Source: Plectrocnemia conspersa
Lineage: Eukaryota > Arthropoda > Insecta > Trichoptera > Polycentropodidae
Assembly (NCBI GenBank): GCA_009617715.1
Contig: VTFK01000407.1
Location: 1-64,000, forward strand
Direction of reading: 5' to 3'
DNA length: 64,000 nucleotides
Shown: positions 23,885 through 34,899 of the stretch, piece after piece
Numbering within the stretch: position 1 is the first letter of the stretch
Layout of the letters: every line of letters starts with the position of its first letter
Notes under the pieces: model-generated
The model's database searches: none
Told to the model about the DNA's origin: nothing
The model's input: only the letters and a program-made list of their open reading frames with translations
Made by a program: the position numbers and the translations under genes

Positions 23885-24411
23885 CTGAGCGCTAGTTATG
23901 GGTTAATATATTTATATATAACTACCTTATCTAGTTTTAAATAGATAACTGTAAAATATGTGATTTTTGTGAATTCTTAAAGTTTATTCTCACACTAATT
24001 TCCAAGGCTCAGAACATAAAATAATTTCGCGTTAAGGGCAAAATCCACGATAAACATTTATCAGTGCTAGTTCTGGGTTATTATATTTATATGTAAATAC
24101 CCTATCCAGTTTAAAATAGATAACGGTAAAATATGCGATTTTTGGAAATTCCAAAAGATTGTTCTCACAGTAATTTATAAGTTTCAAAACATAAAAAAAT
24201 CGCGTAAAGGGCAAAATATACGATAAACATTTATCAACGCTAGTTCTGTGTTATTATATTTATATATAACTATCCTATCTAATTTAAAATAAATAACTGT
24301 AAAATATGCGATTTTTGTAAATTCCAAAAGTTTGTTCTCACAGTAGTTTCCAAGGCTCAAAACATAAAAAAATTCGCGTAAGGGCCCACTATAAACATTT
24401 ATCAGGTAGGT
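23885..24411 (+). repeat. Three-unit tandem array, period about 174 bp
   Basis: GCTAGTT followed by TGGGTT or TGTGTT starts units at 23891, 24066 and 24239. Each unit ends with CGATAAACATTTATCA or a close variant. The units share TGTAAAATATG-GATTTTTG and TTGTTCTCACAGTA. Units 2 and 3 are the most alike. The array lies inside the TTGGGCGA-bounded element and may belong to it. Confidence 0.8.
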
Positions 24412-24715
24412 ATTTATAATAAAATTACCGACTTAAGCCTAAGTGTTTTATGATATCGGGTAACTCTCTTAAGTTCTTGAATAAAAAAATCAAACTTTTT
24501 AAGTGATATTTTATGATTAAATATGCACAAATGATAAGTAAATATATACATATATTTTTTGTAGATATATTATATTTTGTATAGACCGAATAATGTTTTC
24601 ATCTTTTAAAATGGTTTAATAATTACTTACATAAAAAAAGAAAACAAAAAGTTAAAATAAATTATGTATATTCTGAAGAGAAATTAGTGTCTTATGGGTA
24701 CCACAAGGGTCTAAA

Positions 24716-25087
24716 TTGGGACCATTGTTATTTGTTTTGTATATTAATGATATAGTTAATAATGTAAAAAGATGTAAAATTCATCTATTTGCGGATGACA
24801 CATTAATGTATTGCATAAGTGATATCATTAAAGAAATTGTAAATAATTTAAATATTGAATTAAGTATATTAGAAATATGGTTAAAGAATAATGTACTTAA
24901 ATTAAATGAGAATAAAACTAAATGTATGTTTATTAATTATAAAAATGTGTTAGATAATAGTACCAAAATAGTAATAAATAACTCTAGTATAGAAATAGTG
25001 GATAATATAAAATATTTAGGAGTAATTGTTGATACAAAATTTAATTTTAAAGAACATTGTAATTACATATTAAATAAAAATAATTGA
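24716..25087 (+). pseudogene. LINE RT fragment with FADD box
   Basis: An open frame of 123 codons holds PLLFVLYIND and LFADDTLMY, then KTKCMFINYK and YLGVIVDTKFNFKEHCNYIL, the RT thumb region. It stops early at TTGA near 25085, where the related copy reads on. There is no independent start; the true frame enters from upstream with GVPQGS. Confidence 0.85.
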
Positions 25088-25162
25088 AAAATAGGTTTAT
25101 TATCTAGATAAAGAAATATATTAAGTATAAATACAAAAAAAAAAATTTACAATAGTATAATA

Positions 25163-25624
25163 TTGCCCCATTTTAATTATTGTGCAACACTATTAAATAT
25201 GTTAAATAAATTAGATAAACAAATGTTGCAAAAAAAATTACAAAATAGGGCAATGAGAGTAATATTAAATAAAAATAGATTAACTAATTGTAAAAGTATG
25301 ATTGATAGATTAGAATGGTTGAGTGTTCAAGAAATATTGAGTATGAATGTTTTAGTATTTATATATAAGTTAGAAAATAATATGTTACCAAAATATTTTA
25401 ATAAGTATTTAATAAGAAATAAAGATGTACATAAATATAATACTAGAAATAAAGAAAATTTAAAGTTAATTAAGTATAAGAAAACGAGTACGGCTAGGGG
25501 AGCTATGTACGGAGGTTTTGATTTGTATAATATTGTTCAAAGAATAATCCGAAAAAGCAAAAATATAACGGGTTTCTTAAATGGAATTAAAAAACACCTT
25601 CGTACATTTAGAAATAAATTATAA
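25163..25624 (+). pseudogene. LINE ORF2 C-terminal fragment
   Basis: This frame of 153 codons begins PHFNYCATLL, the widespread LINE motif after the thumb. It includes RAMRVIL, SVQEILSMNVLVFIYKLENN and LRTFRNKL near the normal end. It completes the preceding fragment after two stop mutations. The function in an intact element is unknown; here it is decayed. Confidence 0.85.
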
Positions 25625-25938
25625 TATTAAGTCTTATTAGTGTATATTTTTATTTTCTGTTGTGTATTTTTTATATATGTTTATATACTTAAAGTTGTTT
25701 GATGTAAAGATTAGCTTTTAAGCTAAATAAATTAATAAATAAAATAAATAACTCTTTTCTAAAAAATATTACTTATATTTTCGTATACACGTATATGTAT
25801 ATATATATATTTTAATTTGTATTAAATTAGGTTAATTATTTAATTCATTATAAGATCATGATTTGCATCACATTTATTTGTAATGCATTATTATTGTATC
25901 GCCCAAAAGACCATCGCCCAATTGACCGTGTCCCTCCC

Positions 25939-27034
25939 TGATTATATCTCTGTATCAGACCGCGTTTTATTTTCTCTTATATAAAATGAAAACGTGGTTT
26001 AAAAATGCCATTAAATTTCTCAAAGGGGCAAAATATCACAAGATTCTTAAATGCATGTTTCAGTTATTCGCTACCTAATTTTGTAGCCATATTATCGCTT
26101 TATATGAATAAATAAATCCCAACCTCTAAACCGACCCGTCGATACGTTTAATTCGAGTTTAACCCCAATACGTGCGTCTGAAATAATTATAATAAGCATG
26201 GCCATTTTTCGCGGAATTTCCCCAAACAAATCCGCTACAGGATTTGCTTTATTATAATAATTTATTTAATTGGCGCAATATTAATACGCACGTCCGCTTT
26301 AGAATCGTCGTAATCCGAATCCGGCGCAGTCGTCGTGTTTATTCCGCAACGGCCATTAGTGATTTAATATTTCAATTATATGTGAAATTGCTTATTATGG
26401 ACGGGGGCGCGCGCTCTCCATTGTGCCCGGGGCCCCCCCGTTTTATTATATGTGTATAATTTCATTGTTCGTCCTAATCCGTTATTTATTGCAACATGAA
26501 TTACAATAACATGACGCAAATGTTAAGCCGGCACAAAAGGTTCGCAAAGGTATTTTCCATATTATTTCATATGGTTTCTAATTAAGTCTAAAAACATTCA
26601 CGGAACGGGCCCAATAGGTCGGTGCTTACGGTTAACGACATTAGGATCCTGAGAGCAGCGCCGGCCGGGCAGTTAACATTAAAATTTGAAAATATATTTT
26701 AATGAAAGTGCGGATGCTGTGCGACATGAGGGGGTCTGTGCCACCCCGGCCACCCCCGAACGGGTTGTGTCCTCCGTATCTGTATCGCAACTAAATCAAA
26801 GGCGCGATCTTTGTAGTAACTCAGATCCATAAAAAAATATTGCCATACAAATTCATGCATCATGGTGAAAAAATATTAAAATTAAATAATACAAAAAAAG
26901 CTCCTCGTATTTGAGATTAAATAGATCTTCTTCATCTAATGTGATGTCCGATTCTTGGCTGCACGAAACACTCATTTTCATAGGCGTATATTTCGCAATC
27001 AAAACATCTTAGGTATTCAGCTCCATTTTTACCT
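25939..27034. promoter_or_regulatory. GC-richer non-coding island 26080-26830
   Basis: A sustained block of about 750 bp has no repeats. It contains GAAATAATTATAATAAGCAT, AATTTATTTAATTGG and ACGGCCATTAGTGATTTAAT, words dense in homeodomain cores and one GCCAT (Pho-type) site. A C-rich run follows at 26430-26445. The 71-codon frame at 26244 lacks an ATG. It looks like a developmental enhancer by analogy only. Positions 26840-27034 are AT-rich. Confidence 0.35.
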
Positions 27035-27230
27035 ATAATTTTTCCCATTATTAAGGTATGAAGAAGCCCATATTTAGCACCTCAAATCATTTTTCGTTTA
27101 TAGTTAAAATCTGTTCTTGATCTCGTCCTATCATTAAGAGAATTCGGTCACTGGAGACTCTCTTCATCCATGAAACTTTCAGCATACACCATAAAGCCAC
27201 ATCTCAAATGCTTCCAGTCTATTTATTGTA
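27035..27230 (-). pseudogene. LINE ORF2 C-terminal remnant
   Basis: Read on the minus strand, RLEAFEMWLYGVC (about 27181-27226) matches the well-known LINE motif in which RL-AFEMW-YRR precedes KI-W. After several shifts and stops, KYGLLHTLIMGKIIGKNG (about 27040-27095) matches the later motif ending in GKI-GKRG. This family differs from the LINE at 24605. Only short islands of similarity survive. Confidence 0.65.
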
Positions 27231-28689
27231 ATATCTTTTAAGTCTAAGTCTTGCGTCTGTTTAATAGCACTGATGAATTTAATTTTTTAATAATGATTGT
27301 AATTTTAAATATTATTAAAACTTATGTTAAATAATAAAAAGGGAAAAATATATTGTACCAAAAAATACATATTATATAACAATGATCCTATTTTATAATT
27401 CTAACATTTTAAACAAATCTTTATACACAAAGATTGGCACTGATACGAATTCTTTGATAGTTCATAATACGTCAAATTTTAATTAAATAGAGAAAAAATT
27501 GTGCTTATAGAATATATGTTTTATTCTTGAAATATTTAGATAAGTCGTAAACCTATTTTTAAATAAGTTTAAAATGTCTTATAGATGGAACCATTTTGAC
27601 TAATATTTACAAAATCTTAATTATTCGTCTATATAGCGCACAAATTTACGCAGTAACGCGGTAACAGTAAAAAATGCATTAGTATCAACCGCTCTTCTCG
27701 GGCGTGCATGCGCGATCTCTATTTATATTGTAAGTCACTCAGCGACACAATTGTCTTAATATTAAATTTAACCAGATTTTAAAAAATAAGATCATATCAA
27801 AAATAATATTTATTATAATATATCCGGAGCTCGCACACTCGCTAGCTTTGGTACCTCACGACAGTGAGATAGCGACAGCTAGTTGCTTATTGTTTTGAAT
27901 AATATGCAATAACATTTAAAACTAACTATAGACAACTATAATTTAAATTATTAGAAAATGTCAATTAAGACTTGAATAATTGAATAAATAAAATTAAAAT
28001 TAGATTTAATACCTTAACAAATAGTTTAGATAATGAAAATATTGGCAACGTTTCATTGTGTAATGAACATCTAAATAATTTGATTAGAAATATAAATATT
28101 TGTCTTTACAAATAAAAGCTATAACTTATACCCTATTTGCGTTAACACAGTCAGTTCAAGAGCTATCCATTTCATTATTATTCATAATTGAGAAAGAGAT
28201 GGCAAGTTTGGGTTCACGCCCTACTATTAGCTCTAAAGCACACGATACGAATATAAGTTTGATATACTTATACTTATCATAACTTTTTTTAAAAGATTAT
28301 AATTATTTTTGTATCCTGATTTGTATCATGTTTTTGAATTTCTTACTATCGTTCATTACTTCCAATATTTCCTCCGTCATCCAAAGTTGCTTTTTTACTG
28401 GGTCCTTAGTCTCGATCAGGGACTTCACCACCATAATTTTCAATACTGGTGTTACCGAGAAAAAAAGCAGCTAATATCGGTAATACCGGTATTGGCATTT
28501 TTATTATTACTTTCTCGAAAAAATAAGTACCACTCTCATGATGCACCATGCTCATTGCTTATCAAAACCAAATCATTCAAATACCCCGATCACAATTGTT
28601 TCAGTATATTTAATATTTTAATTATAAATTATTATAATTAAAACACTCTCATTAATTATAAAAAAAAATATTTTCGAAGATTAAGAAAT
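27231..28689. other. AT-rich spacer with minor repeats
   Basis: It includes the hairpin-bearing repeat at 27828-27885 and a CGGTAATACCGGTATTGG word near 28479, which recurs near 30030. Several open frames at 28100-28640 have no ATG or domain. Nothing else is supported. Confidence 0.35.
27828..27885 (+). repeat. Hairpin-bearing repeat, copy 1
   Basis: CACACTCGCTAGCTTTGGTA then CCTCACGACAGTGAGATAG is shared in reverse complement with 45545-45597. The stem is degenerate here. GACAGCTAGT follows, so a Helitron-like end (CTAG before T) is possible, but the second copy lacks it. Confidence 0.5.
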
Positions 28690-28800
28690 TTTTTTTTTGG
28701 AACAATAAATCTAGAACAATATCGTTTTCGATCGACTGCTTCTAAATGCCTCCTAAATTTTTATTTTAGGACATAAGAGCACCCCTTGCCAATTTATAGC
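28690..28800 (+). repeat. Dispersed repeat shared with the window end
   Basis: GGAACAATAAATCTAGAACA, followed by CAATATCGTTTTCGATCGAC and CCTCCTAAATTTTTAT, recurs at 63900-64000. The two are roughly 80-85 percent alike by eye. The family is unknown. Confidence 0.65.
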
Positions 28801-30403
28801 AATAAAATATATTTTTTATTAGTGTTTTTCAGTTACGATTACCCGAAAATGTAAACCTATAAAATTTTAAATCTGTGTAAATGCGACATCTTTTTTTTTA
28901 ATATTTATTTGATTGCTGGTTATGATATTTTTGTGATTAAGATGTGATTTAATTTATCATATTTAATTTTATTTATTGCACATTTAATATTAATTTTAGA
29001 ATATCGCAATAATATTTACTTTCAAAAGATTTATCTCTCATATAATTATTTATTTCTATTCGTGTTAAGAGTAACATTATTTCAACATAAGTTTTAAATG
29101 CTTAGGTTATTATTATAACATAGAATTAAAAATACGTAGATACTGTATAACATATATATATATTTTTTAAATCATAAATTTGCATTTTAAAAAAAATTAT
29201 GTTATACAACTGTGTTTTGAAAATTTAAAACTTTTTTTATGTACTTTCAATGATGTGAGTTTAAAAAAAGCAATAATATTTAGTTGTTACAACAAAAAAA
29301 AACAAATAATTTTTATATTTATTTACTTCAAAAAATAAAATATAAATCAAGTTTGATTTAAAAATACACCCGTCATCACATTTTATTATATGTAACAGAA
29401 AAAAATAGCAGTGCATTATTGTCAAAGTTTTTTTTTTTAAATCGCATTTTGTGCATTTTTTCAATATAGTTTTTTATTAAAATATGTATGTTAATATTTA
29501 ATATTAATGTTTAGTGAAACATATTTCATGGACTATTAACTAAAATATGTCTGAATAGAGATGTATGCTAAACCTGCTTTTGTTTTCATTTCACCAGCTA
29601 ACCCTATCATAAAAAAGTGCGCTTCGTGTTTTTGCTACATAACAGAATTACTGGGAACTGCTAGTCAACGTTATATTTGCCTGATATAAACCAAACATAA
29701 TCATTTTATGTTGACACGTCGTGCATTTACAAAAATACAAATATATCGAACATATTCAATTAATTTTTTTAAATTTGGGTTGAAATATCGGCAAGTATGA
29801 TTTTTTGCATAGATAAAGTGGACTAAGACTTTGTTATCTTATCTTGATAAAACTATTTAGGTTAATCTCCTATTCTACGTCTTTGCTTTCAAGAAAAATG
29901 GGCATCGTTGTTTTCGTAGATATCGTTTCAACAAATAAAATGTACAGATTTAAAAAAAATATATTTTCGCTACTACTGGTATTTCATTATGTACTACCGG
30001 TAGTACCGAAGATTATTTTTTTTCCTAATATCGGTATTACCGGTATTGATGAATCTTGATGATCTTTTTTCTAACTTGTATCATGGTCATTCTCATATTT
30101 TCTAATTTCGGATTTATTTATTTTTCTTATTTTTTTGTCATTCCAATTATGTTAAAATATATTGAAATTTTAATGTATGCTTTTTAGTGAGCCTGTACAA
30201 ATAAAAGTAATGGATAGGTTATTTAAAGATTCCAAAACAATGCATAGTTGACGCATCCTGATACATTTTTTTTTTAAATGTTTTTATTTCCATACATTAG
30301 AAACATTGATCTCAACCGTCTTGGTATAGAGACTGTAAACGAGTCACGTCAACGAAGAGGCTGTCCGCCTTTATATATTTTCAAACTCTGTTCATTTTAA
30401 AGT
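28801..30403. other. AT-rich gene-free stretch
   Basis: About 1.6 kb with long A and T runs. ATCGGTATTACCGGTATT near 30030 repeats a word from 28479 and may mark remnants of one transposon. No gene is seen. Confidence 0.4.
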
Positions 30404-30411
30404 ATGCGCTA

Positions 30412-30669
30412 CAGTGGCGTAGCTAGCGTATGTGCCACCTAGGGCGATCCTTAAATTTGCCGCCCCCCCCCCCCCATACATTTTTTGCAGGGTCATAAAA
30501 TCAGCATTTCTTAAAATAATAAATTTGTTATTATTAAGCTCTTGTTATTCGTGGATTTATATATGTTTTGTTGCATTCAGGGTTAAGAACCACACTAGAC
30601 GATCACATCGCGAATATGCCGCCTCCAAGCAAGTGCCGCTCGGGGCAGCCCGCCTCCTCCGCTCCACTG
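30412..30669. mobile_element. hAT-type MITE with perfect 8-bp target duplication (258 bp)
   Basis: The ends are CAGTGGCGTAGCTAG on the left and the inverse CTCCGCTCCACTG on the right (terminal CAGTGG/CCACTG). ATGCGCTA lies directly outside both ends (30404-30411 and 30670-30677). An exact 8-bp duplication with CAGTGG ends is the hAT signature. A run of 13 C's and a matching GC-rich stretch stand near opposite ends. No transposase is coded. The perfect duplication suggests a fairly recent insertion. Confidence 0.88.
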
Positions 30670-30677
30670 ATGCGCTA

Positions 30678-31034
30678 TAACGGAACGACCAACCGTCGAG
30701 TTAAGAAATTGTGACATATGACCGTATGTAGTGCTTCTATTATTTCGCATTTCGCTGTGACGTTACGCAGTTATATTTCAACAGCGTCTTTAGTGCATTG
30801 TGTGACCCTTTTTGCGATATTTTGTCTCCATTTTATTACAAAAAATAGAAAAATCATAGCTGACACAGATCAAAGCAAGGTAGAAATGTTAGCCAAATCT
30901 TGATCTGTATTGTACGAGCTCACTAAAAAAAAAAAAAAATTATATCAATAAGCATCTACGGTAGATAAGGATTAAATTCGAAAAATTAGTTCACGGAAAA
31001 TGTATGTCCTGGAAATGAGAGATTAAATAATATG
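30678..31034. other. Spacer
   Basis: Moderately AT-rich. A 61-codon ATG-started frame at 30718 has no recognisable domain. Nothing further is seen. Confidence 0.3.
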
Positions 31035-31111
31035 TTGATTAAAAGCCTTCATTACCTAACAAATATCTTTAACGCCTGCTTATCTTTTGGGTACTTTTCA
31101 ATCATTTTCTA
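31035..31111 (+). pseudogene. LINE ORF2 pre-RT fragment
   Basis: LIKSLHYLTNIFNACLSFGY, then FS, matches the conserved Jockey segment just before the first RT block, where FNACLRLGYFP is usual. It continues for only about 26 codons before similarity fades. It is a short relic. Confidence 0.55.
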
Positions 31112-31649
31112 CATCTTAATCATTCTAATATTTGATAACAATGTCAAAAATTAATTAACGATTAAATTAGCAAAGCTAGCTCATGGAAAATTATGTATTG
31201 CCGAAATAATTTCCTGTTTGTTAGAAAATCCTTTAAACAGCGAATCAGCTTTCTTAATTAATTTTCTGTCCAAAAATGTTTTTTTACTATTGCCAACAAA
31301 TTTGCAATCTTAAATGAATCAATGGTGGCATTTTTATTTTTATTTACAAGGTTAGTAAAAAAATGTTTGCTGGGTAGATAGTCTTGATTTCAGTTGATCA
31401 ATTTTTTTTTCTTGAAATGTCGTTCGAGATTATGTTTCTTTATTACTGACACAACACCGTTGCATATTAAATTGTCATTTACATATAACTATACTTTAAT
31501 ACATATACATATACAATATCTTACAATATGTTTAAAATAAACAATATTGTTTAATTTTTGGTGCTTGTGACACATTACTGGATATTAATACAAATCATTT
31601 TTTAAAACCACAGTTATAAATAATTGAAATAATATTATGATTATAGTTT
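31112..31649. other. AT-rich spacer
   Basis: AATTAGTTCACGGAAAATGTATG near 30983 is loosely repeated near 31172, so the LINE relic may be partly duplicated. Nothing else is seen. Confidence 0.3.
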
Positions 31650-31930
31650 AGCACACAGTGCTAAAACTGAAATGCATTAATATCGATATTGCGAATTGGC
31701 AACGAGCACTATATGACCAAAACGCTCGCAATTCAAAATGGCCACCCGATAAGCATCGTCGCCATTTGATGGCGAAAGCGATGGATATTACACGGCCATT
31801 CTGACGGATATATACACATACTACTGTATCTGATGGATACATCGCTAACTATAAACAATGCGTAATAAATGCCTCACTTTATCGTACGCGGGGTGGTAAC
31901 GGACATCGATCACGGTATAGTTGTTAGGGT
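31650..31930. promoter_or_regulatory. GC-richer island with four GCCAT cores (Pho/YY1-like)
   Basis: GCCAT or its complement occurs at 31738-31742, 31761-31765, 31769-31773 and 31795-31799, two of them forming CGCCATTTGATGGCG. GCCAT is the core bound by Pleiohomeotic/YY1, which marks Polycomb response elements in flies. No clear GAGAG cluster accompanies it. Binding is inferred. Confidence 0.4.
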
Positions 31931-32989
31931 TGCCAACATACCCATCATCGTTTTCTAAAACAACTAACTTCTCTCTTGACAATCTTCATCTGGTAGCCTC
32001 AGCAAAGTTTTGTCATATCCTCTGTTCTTGAGTGACATTCGCCCATCGAAATAGTCCTATCAAAATGACGTCTGATAATATACTTACTTTAAGCATTTAT
32101 TGATAATAAATATGTCCATATATATTAATAACAGCATAATTTGGTTATTAATAACTGAAAGATCTGGGATTTAATCCAATATAAACATTAGTGTTTTTCA
32201 AATTCTATTGAGTCTGGAAGAGTTTATGCTTATTATATAAATATAACTCCAGTGGATCATCAAATATTGTGATAAATATTTAAAATAAAAACGATCTATT
32301 CCGTTCATAGTGATTATTGTCACTGATTTGCAGACTTTTGTTTCAGTCTAGTTTCTGACTTACTTAGTACTTGTTGCTTGTGTTTATAATGTTGTAATGT
32401 ACAGGGCTAACGCTTGTCATTTTTCAATAAAAAAATTACAGTACAATGTTATGGTAATGTATATTTTAGAATCGATTAAATCCAACGTCCCTTTCAGTTC
32501 TCGATTGTCTGGCCAATCTCAACGATTTAGAGTGAAAGCAGACTATTTGTTTTTGCCAAATAAATATTTTTTTGTTTTTATTGTTGTATATTTAGTGGTA
32601 AATGTTGCATACGTATATTAACCAATTTATTTTCTTAAATTATAATAAAAATTAAAAAATAAAAAAAAATATACATTAGTTGAAAAAAGTGAAGTTTGAC
32701 TAAATGTGTGCATTATAAATTGCATATTTAAACGAGCAATATTTTTTCACCTATATATGTACATATATATTTGTTTTAGTAGTTTTTATTTTTATTGCAT
32801 ATATTTTTGAATTTTTAGCTACAAATATTTAATAAGTTAAATATTAATTATAAATCATATTGTATATTATTTACAATATATAAATTATTTAAATTTCATG
32901 TTTTGGTCTTTATTTATATATTTTTTAAATTATTGATTTTTATTTTTTTAATAAAATAATATAAAATTCTCTTTGTTCTGTAGTTATTT
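31931..32989. other. AT-rich spacer with a small repeat at 32210-32310
   Basis: TATATAAATATAACTCCAGTGGATC and following bases resemble 63808-63865. This could be a SINE tail. The rest is AT-rich. Confidence 0.35.
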
Positions 32990-33110
32990 AAATAAATTGC
33001 TGTCTTAGTGATTCAGTAATTCAGAGACGAGGGTTCGAGCCACGGCAGCAGATTTGAATTTGAATTTATAAAAATGCCCTAATAATAAAAAAAAAACGAT
33101 CCAGCTGCAA
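32990..33110 (+). repeat. tRNA-derived SINE, copy 1
   Basis: GGTTCGAGCC at 33032-33041 is a good pol III B box. TTGCTGTCTTAGTGATTCAG about 35 bp upstream stands where an A box belongs. The sequence after the B box, GGCAGCAG then GAATTT and TATAAAAATGCCC, is shared with the minus-strand copy at 45330-45480. No acceptor stem can be folded, so this is not a tRNA gene. Confidence 0.6.
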
Positions 33111-33234
33111 AGTGACCTCTAATAATTATAAATTAAAATACATAATATAATTTATTATTAATAATATAAATGTCATTAATTCCCAGTCTGACTTAATTGT
33201 ATATATTCATTATATTTGATTTACTTACCAATTT
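33111..33234. other. Short AT-rich spacer
   Basis: No feature is seen between the SINE and the satellite. Confidence 0.3.
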
Positions 33235-34310
33235 GGTATAGATTCACCACGTTGGGCTTATGTCTGTCAAATAACAAGAAAAGATTTTATGCGCCAGAAA
33301 TATGTAATAACTTTTTTTTATTTTCATCATAATTTTTACGTTTTACAATATATTAATTATTTTGCTAGAAATAAACTTTTCGATATTTTTTTTCAAAAAA
33401 TATTTAATTATATATTTACTTGTTACTATTTTAATAGTTCAAAAAACAATGTTTTTTATTAATTTAAATAAATAATTTTTCGCATTTAATACTTCACAAA
33501 AATTAATTAACCCCCTTGTAATGCATTGGGCTTACGCCTGTCAAATATCAAGGAAAAACTTTATGCACCAGAAATATGTAATAATTTATTTTTATCATAC
33601 ATTTTACGTTTTACAACATATTATTTTTTTGTCAGAAAAAATAAATTTTAATATTTTATTCAAAAAATATTTAAAAATCGTACTTGTTATTATTTTAATA
33701 GTGTAAAAAACAATGTTTTTTAGCAATTTTTTACATAATTTTTCGCACTTCATACTTTCAAAAATTAATTTGCCCCCTTGTAATGCATTGGGCTTACGCC
33801 TGTCAAATATCAAGAAAAGACTTTATGCACCAGAAATATGTAATGAATTATTTTTAACATTCTTTTTATGTTTTACAATATATTATTTTTTTGCCAGAAT
33901 TGAACTTTTTAATATAATATTTTTTTCAAAAAATATTTAAAAATTGTACTTATTATTGTTTTTACAGTTTAAAAAACAATTTTTTTTGTCAATTTTTATA
34001 TTTAATTTTGTGCACTATATACTTTTAAAAAAATAATCAACCCCATTGTAACACATTGGGCTTACTCCAGTCAAGTAACAAGGAAAGATTTTATGCACTA
34101 GAAATGTGTAGGGAATTATTTTTATTTTTATCATAATTTTTACGTTTTACAATATATTTTTTTTTTGCTAGAATTGACTTTTTGATACCTTTTTTTTAAA
34201 AAAAAATTTAATAGTTTAATTTAAAAAAAATACAGTTTAAGCAAGTGTTTTTTAGCAATTTTTACATAAATTTTCGCACTTTATACAAAAATATTAATTG
34301 TGTATATAAT
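33235..34310 (+). repeat. Satellite, four units of about 268 bp
   Basis: TTGGGCTTA marks units at 33252, 33526, 33788 and 34056. Each unit carries TTGTAATGCATTGGGCTTAC or a variant, then TATGCACCAGAAATATGTAAT, TTTTACGTTTTACAA and TTCAAAAAATATTT. Units 2 and 3 are the closest. A single core is found far away at 63703-63733. Open frames inside are spurious. Confidence 0.88.
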
Positions 34311-34899
34311 ACACATTACAAATTAAATAAATATTTATTTAATAAATCAACGGTTGATTAAAATGTTAATAATACAATTCAATTTCACGTGTAAGTTAAG
34401 TAAAGAAATTCTCAAATGAATAAAAAAAAAGTTGTTTAAACTATTTTATTTAATTAAACACTTATAATACACAAAAGCATAAGTTTGCATAAAATATTTA
34501 AAATAATCAGTATTACAGTCTGGAGCCAAAACTGAACTTTAAAATAAATGCAGTATTAACTATACACGAAAATTAAAGTAAAGTTTCAATTAAATCAAAT
34601 TTCTTTTAACTAAGTCAAAGTAAAAACGAATCAATAAATTTTAATTTTACACAGTGATATAGTTTTAAAATAAAAGTTGCTTGATTTCTATAGTATAGTA
34701 GCATTTAAAAGCAATGCAAATAATTTTACTTATTTTGCCATAATCCCTAAATATTTTAACTTATATACACTTTCTGTTTTATAAGTTTAATTGCGGACTT
34801 CAAAACTTTCATTGATTTGCTTTTTATTGTATTAATTTCTGGTACAGATCAAACAATATGTCTTAGAAGATTCCAGAATATTTTCTCAGTGCGATATAG
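34311..34899. other. AT-rich spacer
   Basis: No repeat, RNA or protein is recognised. Confidence 0.4.

Larger units (their letters stand above)
24605..25750 (+). mobile_element. Jockey-type LINE, 5'-truncated, 3' half of ORF2
   Basis: The copy starts inside RT, just after the first catalytic block, with YLHKKRKQKVKI-like text. It carries GVPQGSKLGPLLFVLYIND and the catalytic box LFADDTLMY. The C-terminal region continues from 25163 (MPHFNYCATLLNMLNKLDK) to FRNKL and a stop near 25622. Two stops, near 25085 and 25109, replace residues that are sense codons in the minus-strand copy at 1770-3800. A 3' untranslated tail of about 120 bp ends in a TAAATAAA-type repeat at about 25728-25750, the usual Jockey tail. 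Truncation and stops make it inactive. Confidence 0.88.
23305..25938. mobile_element. Composite element bounded by TTGGGCGA-rich inverted repeats
   Basis: The left end holds four spaced copies of the TGGGCGA word, including CGGTCAATTGGGCGATGGT at about 23329. The right end holds the inverse, ACCATCGCCCAATTGACCG, at about 25910. TGAT occurs at 23301-23304 and 25939-25942 and may be a 4-bp target duplication. Inside are a tandem array (23885-24411) and a LINE (24605-25750). No transposase is seen. The superfamily is not assigned; 4-bp duplications occur in Sola elements, but the ends are not diagnostic to me. Confidence 0.55.

Noticed and set aside
33000..33060. tRNA gene
   Set aside because: B-box present but no acceptor or anticodon stem can be paired.
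33235..34310. CRISPR-like array
   Set aside because: The whole unit of about 268 bp is repeated, with no short repeat plus unique spacers and no cas genes, in a eukaryotic setting.
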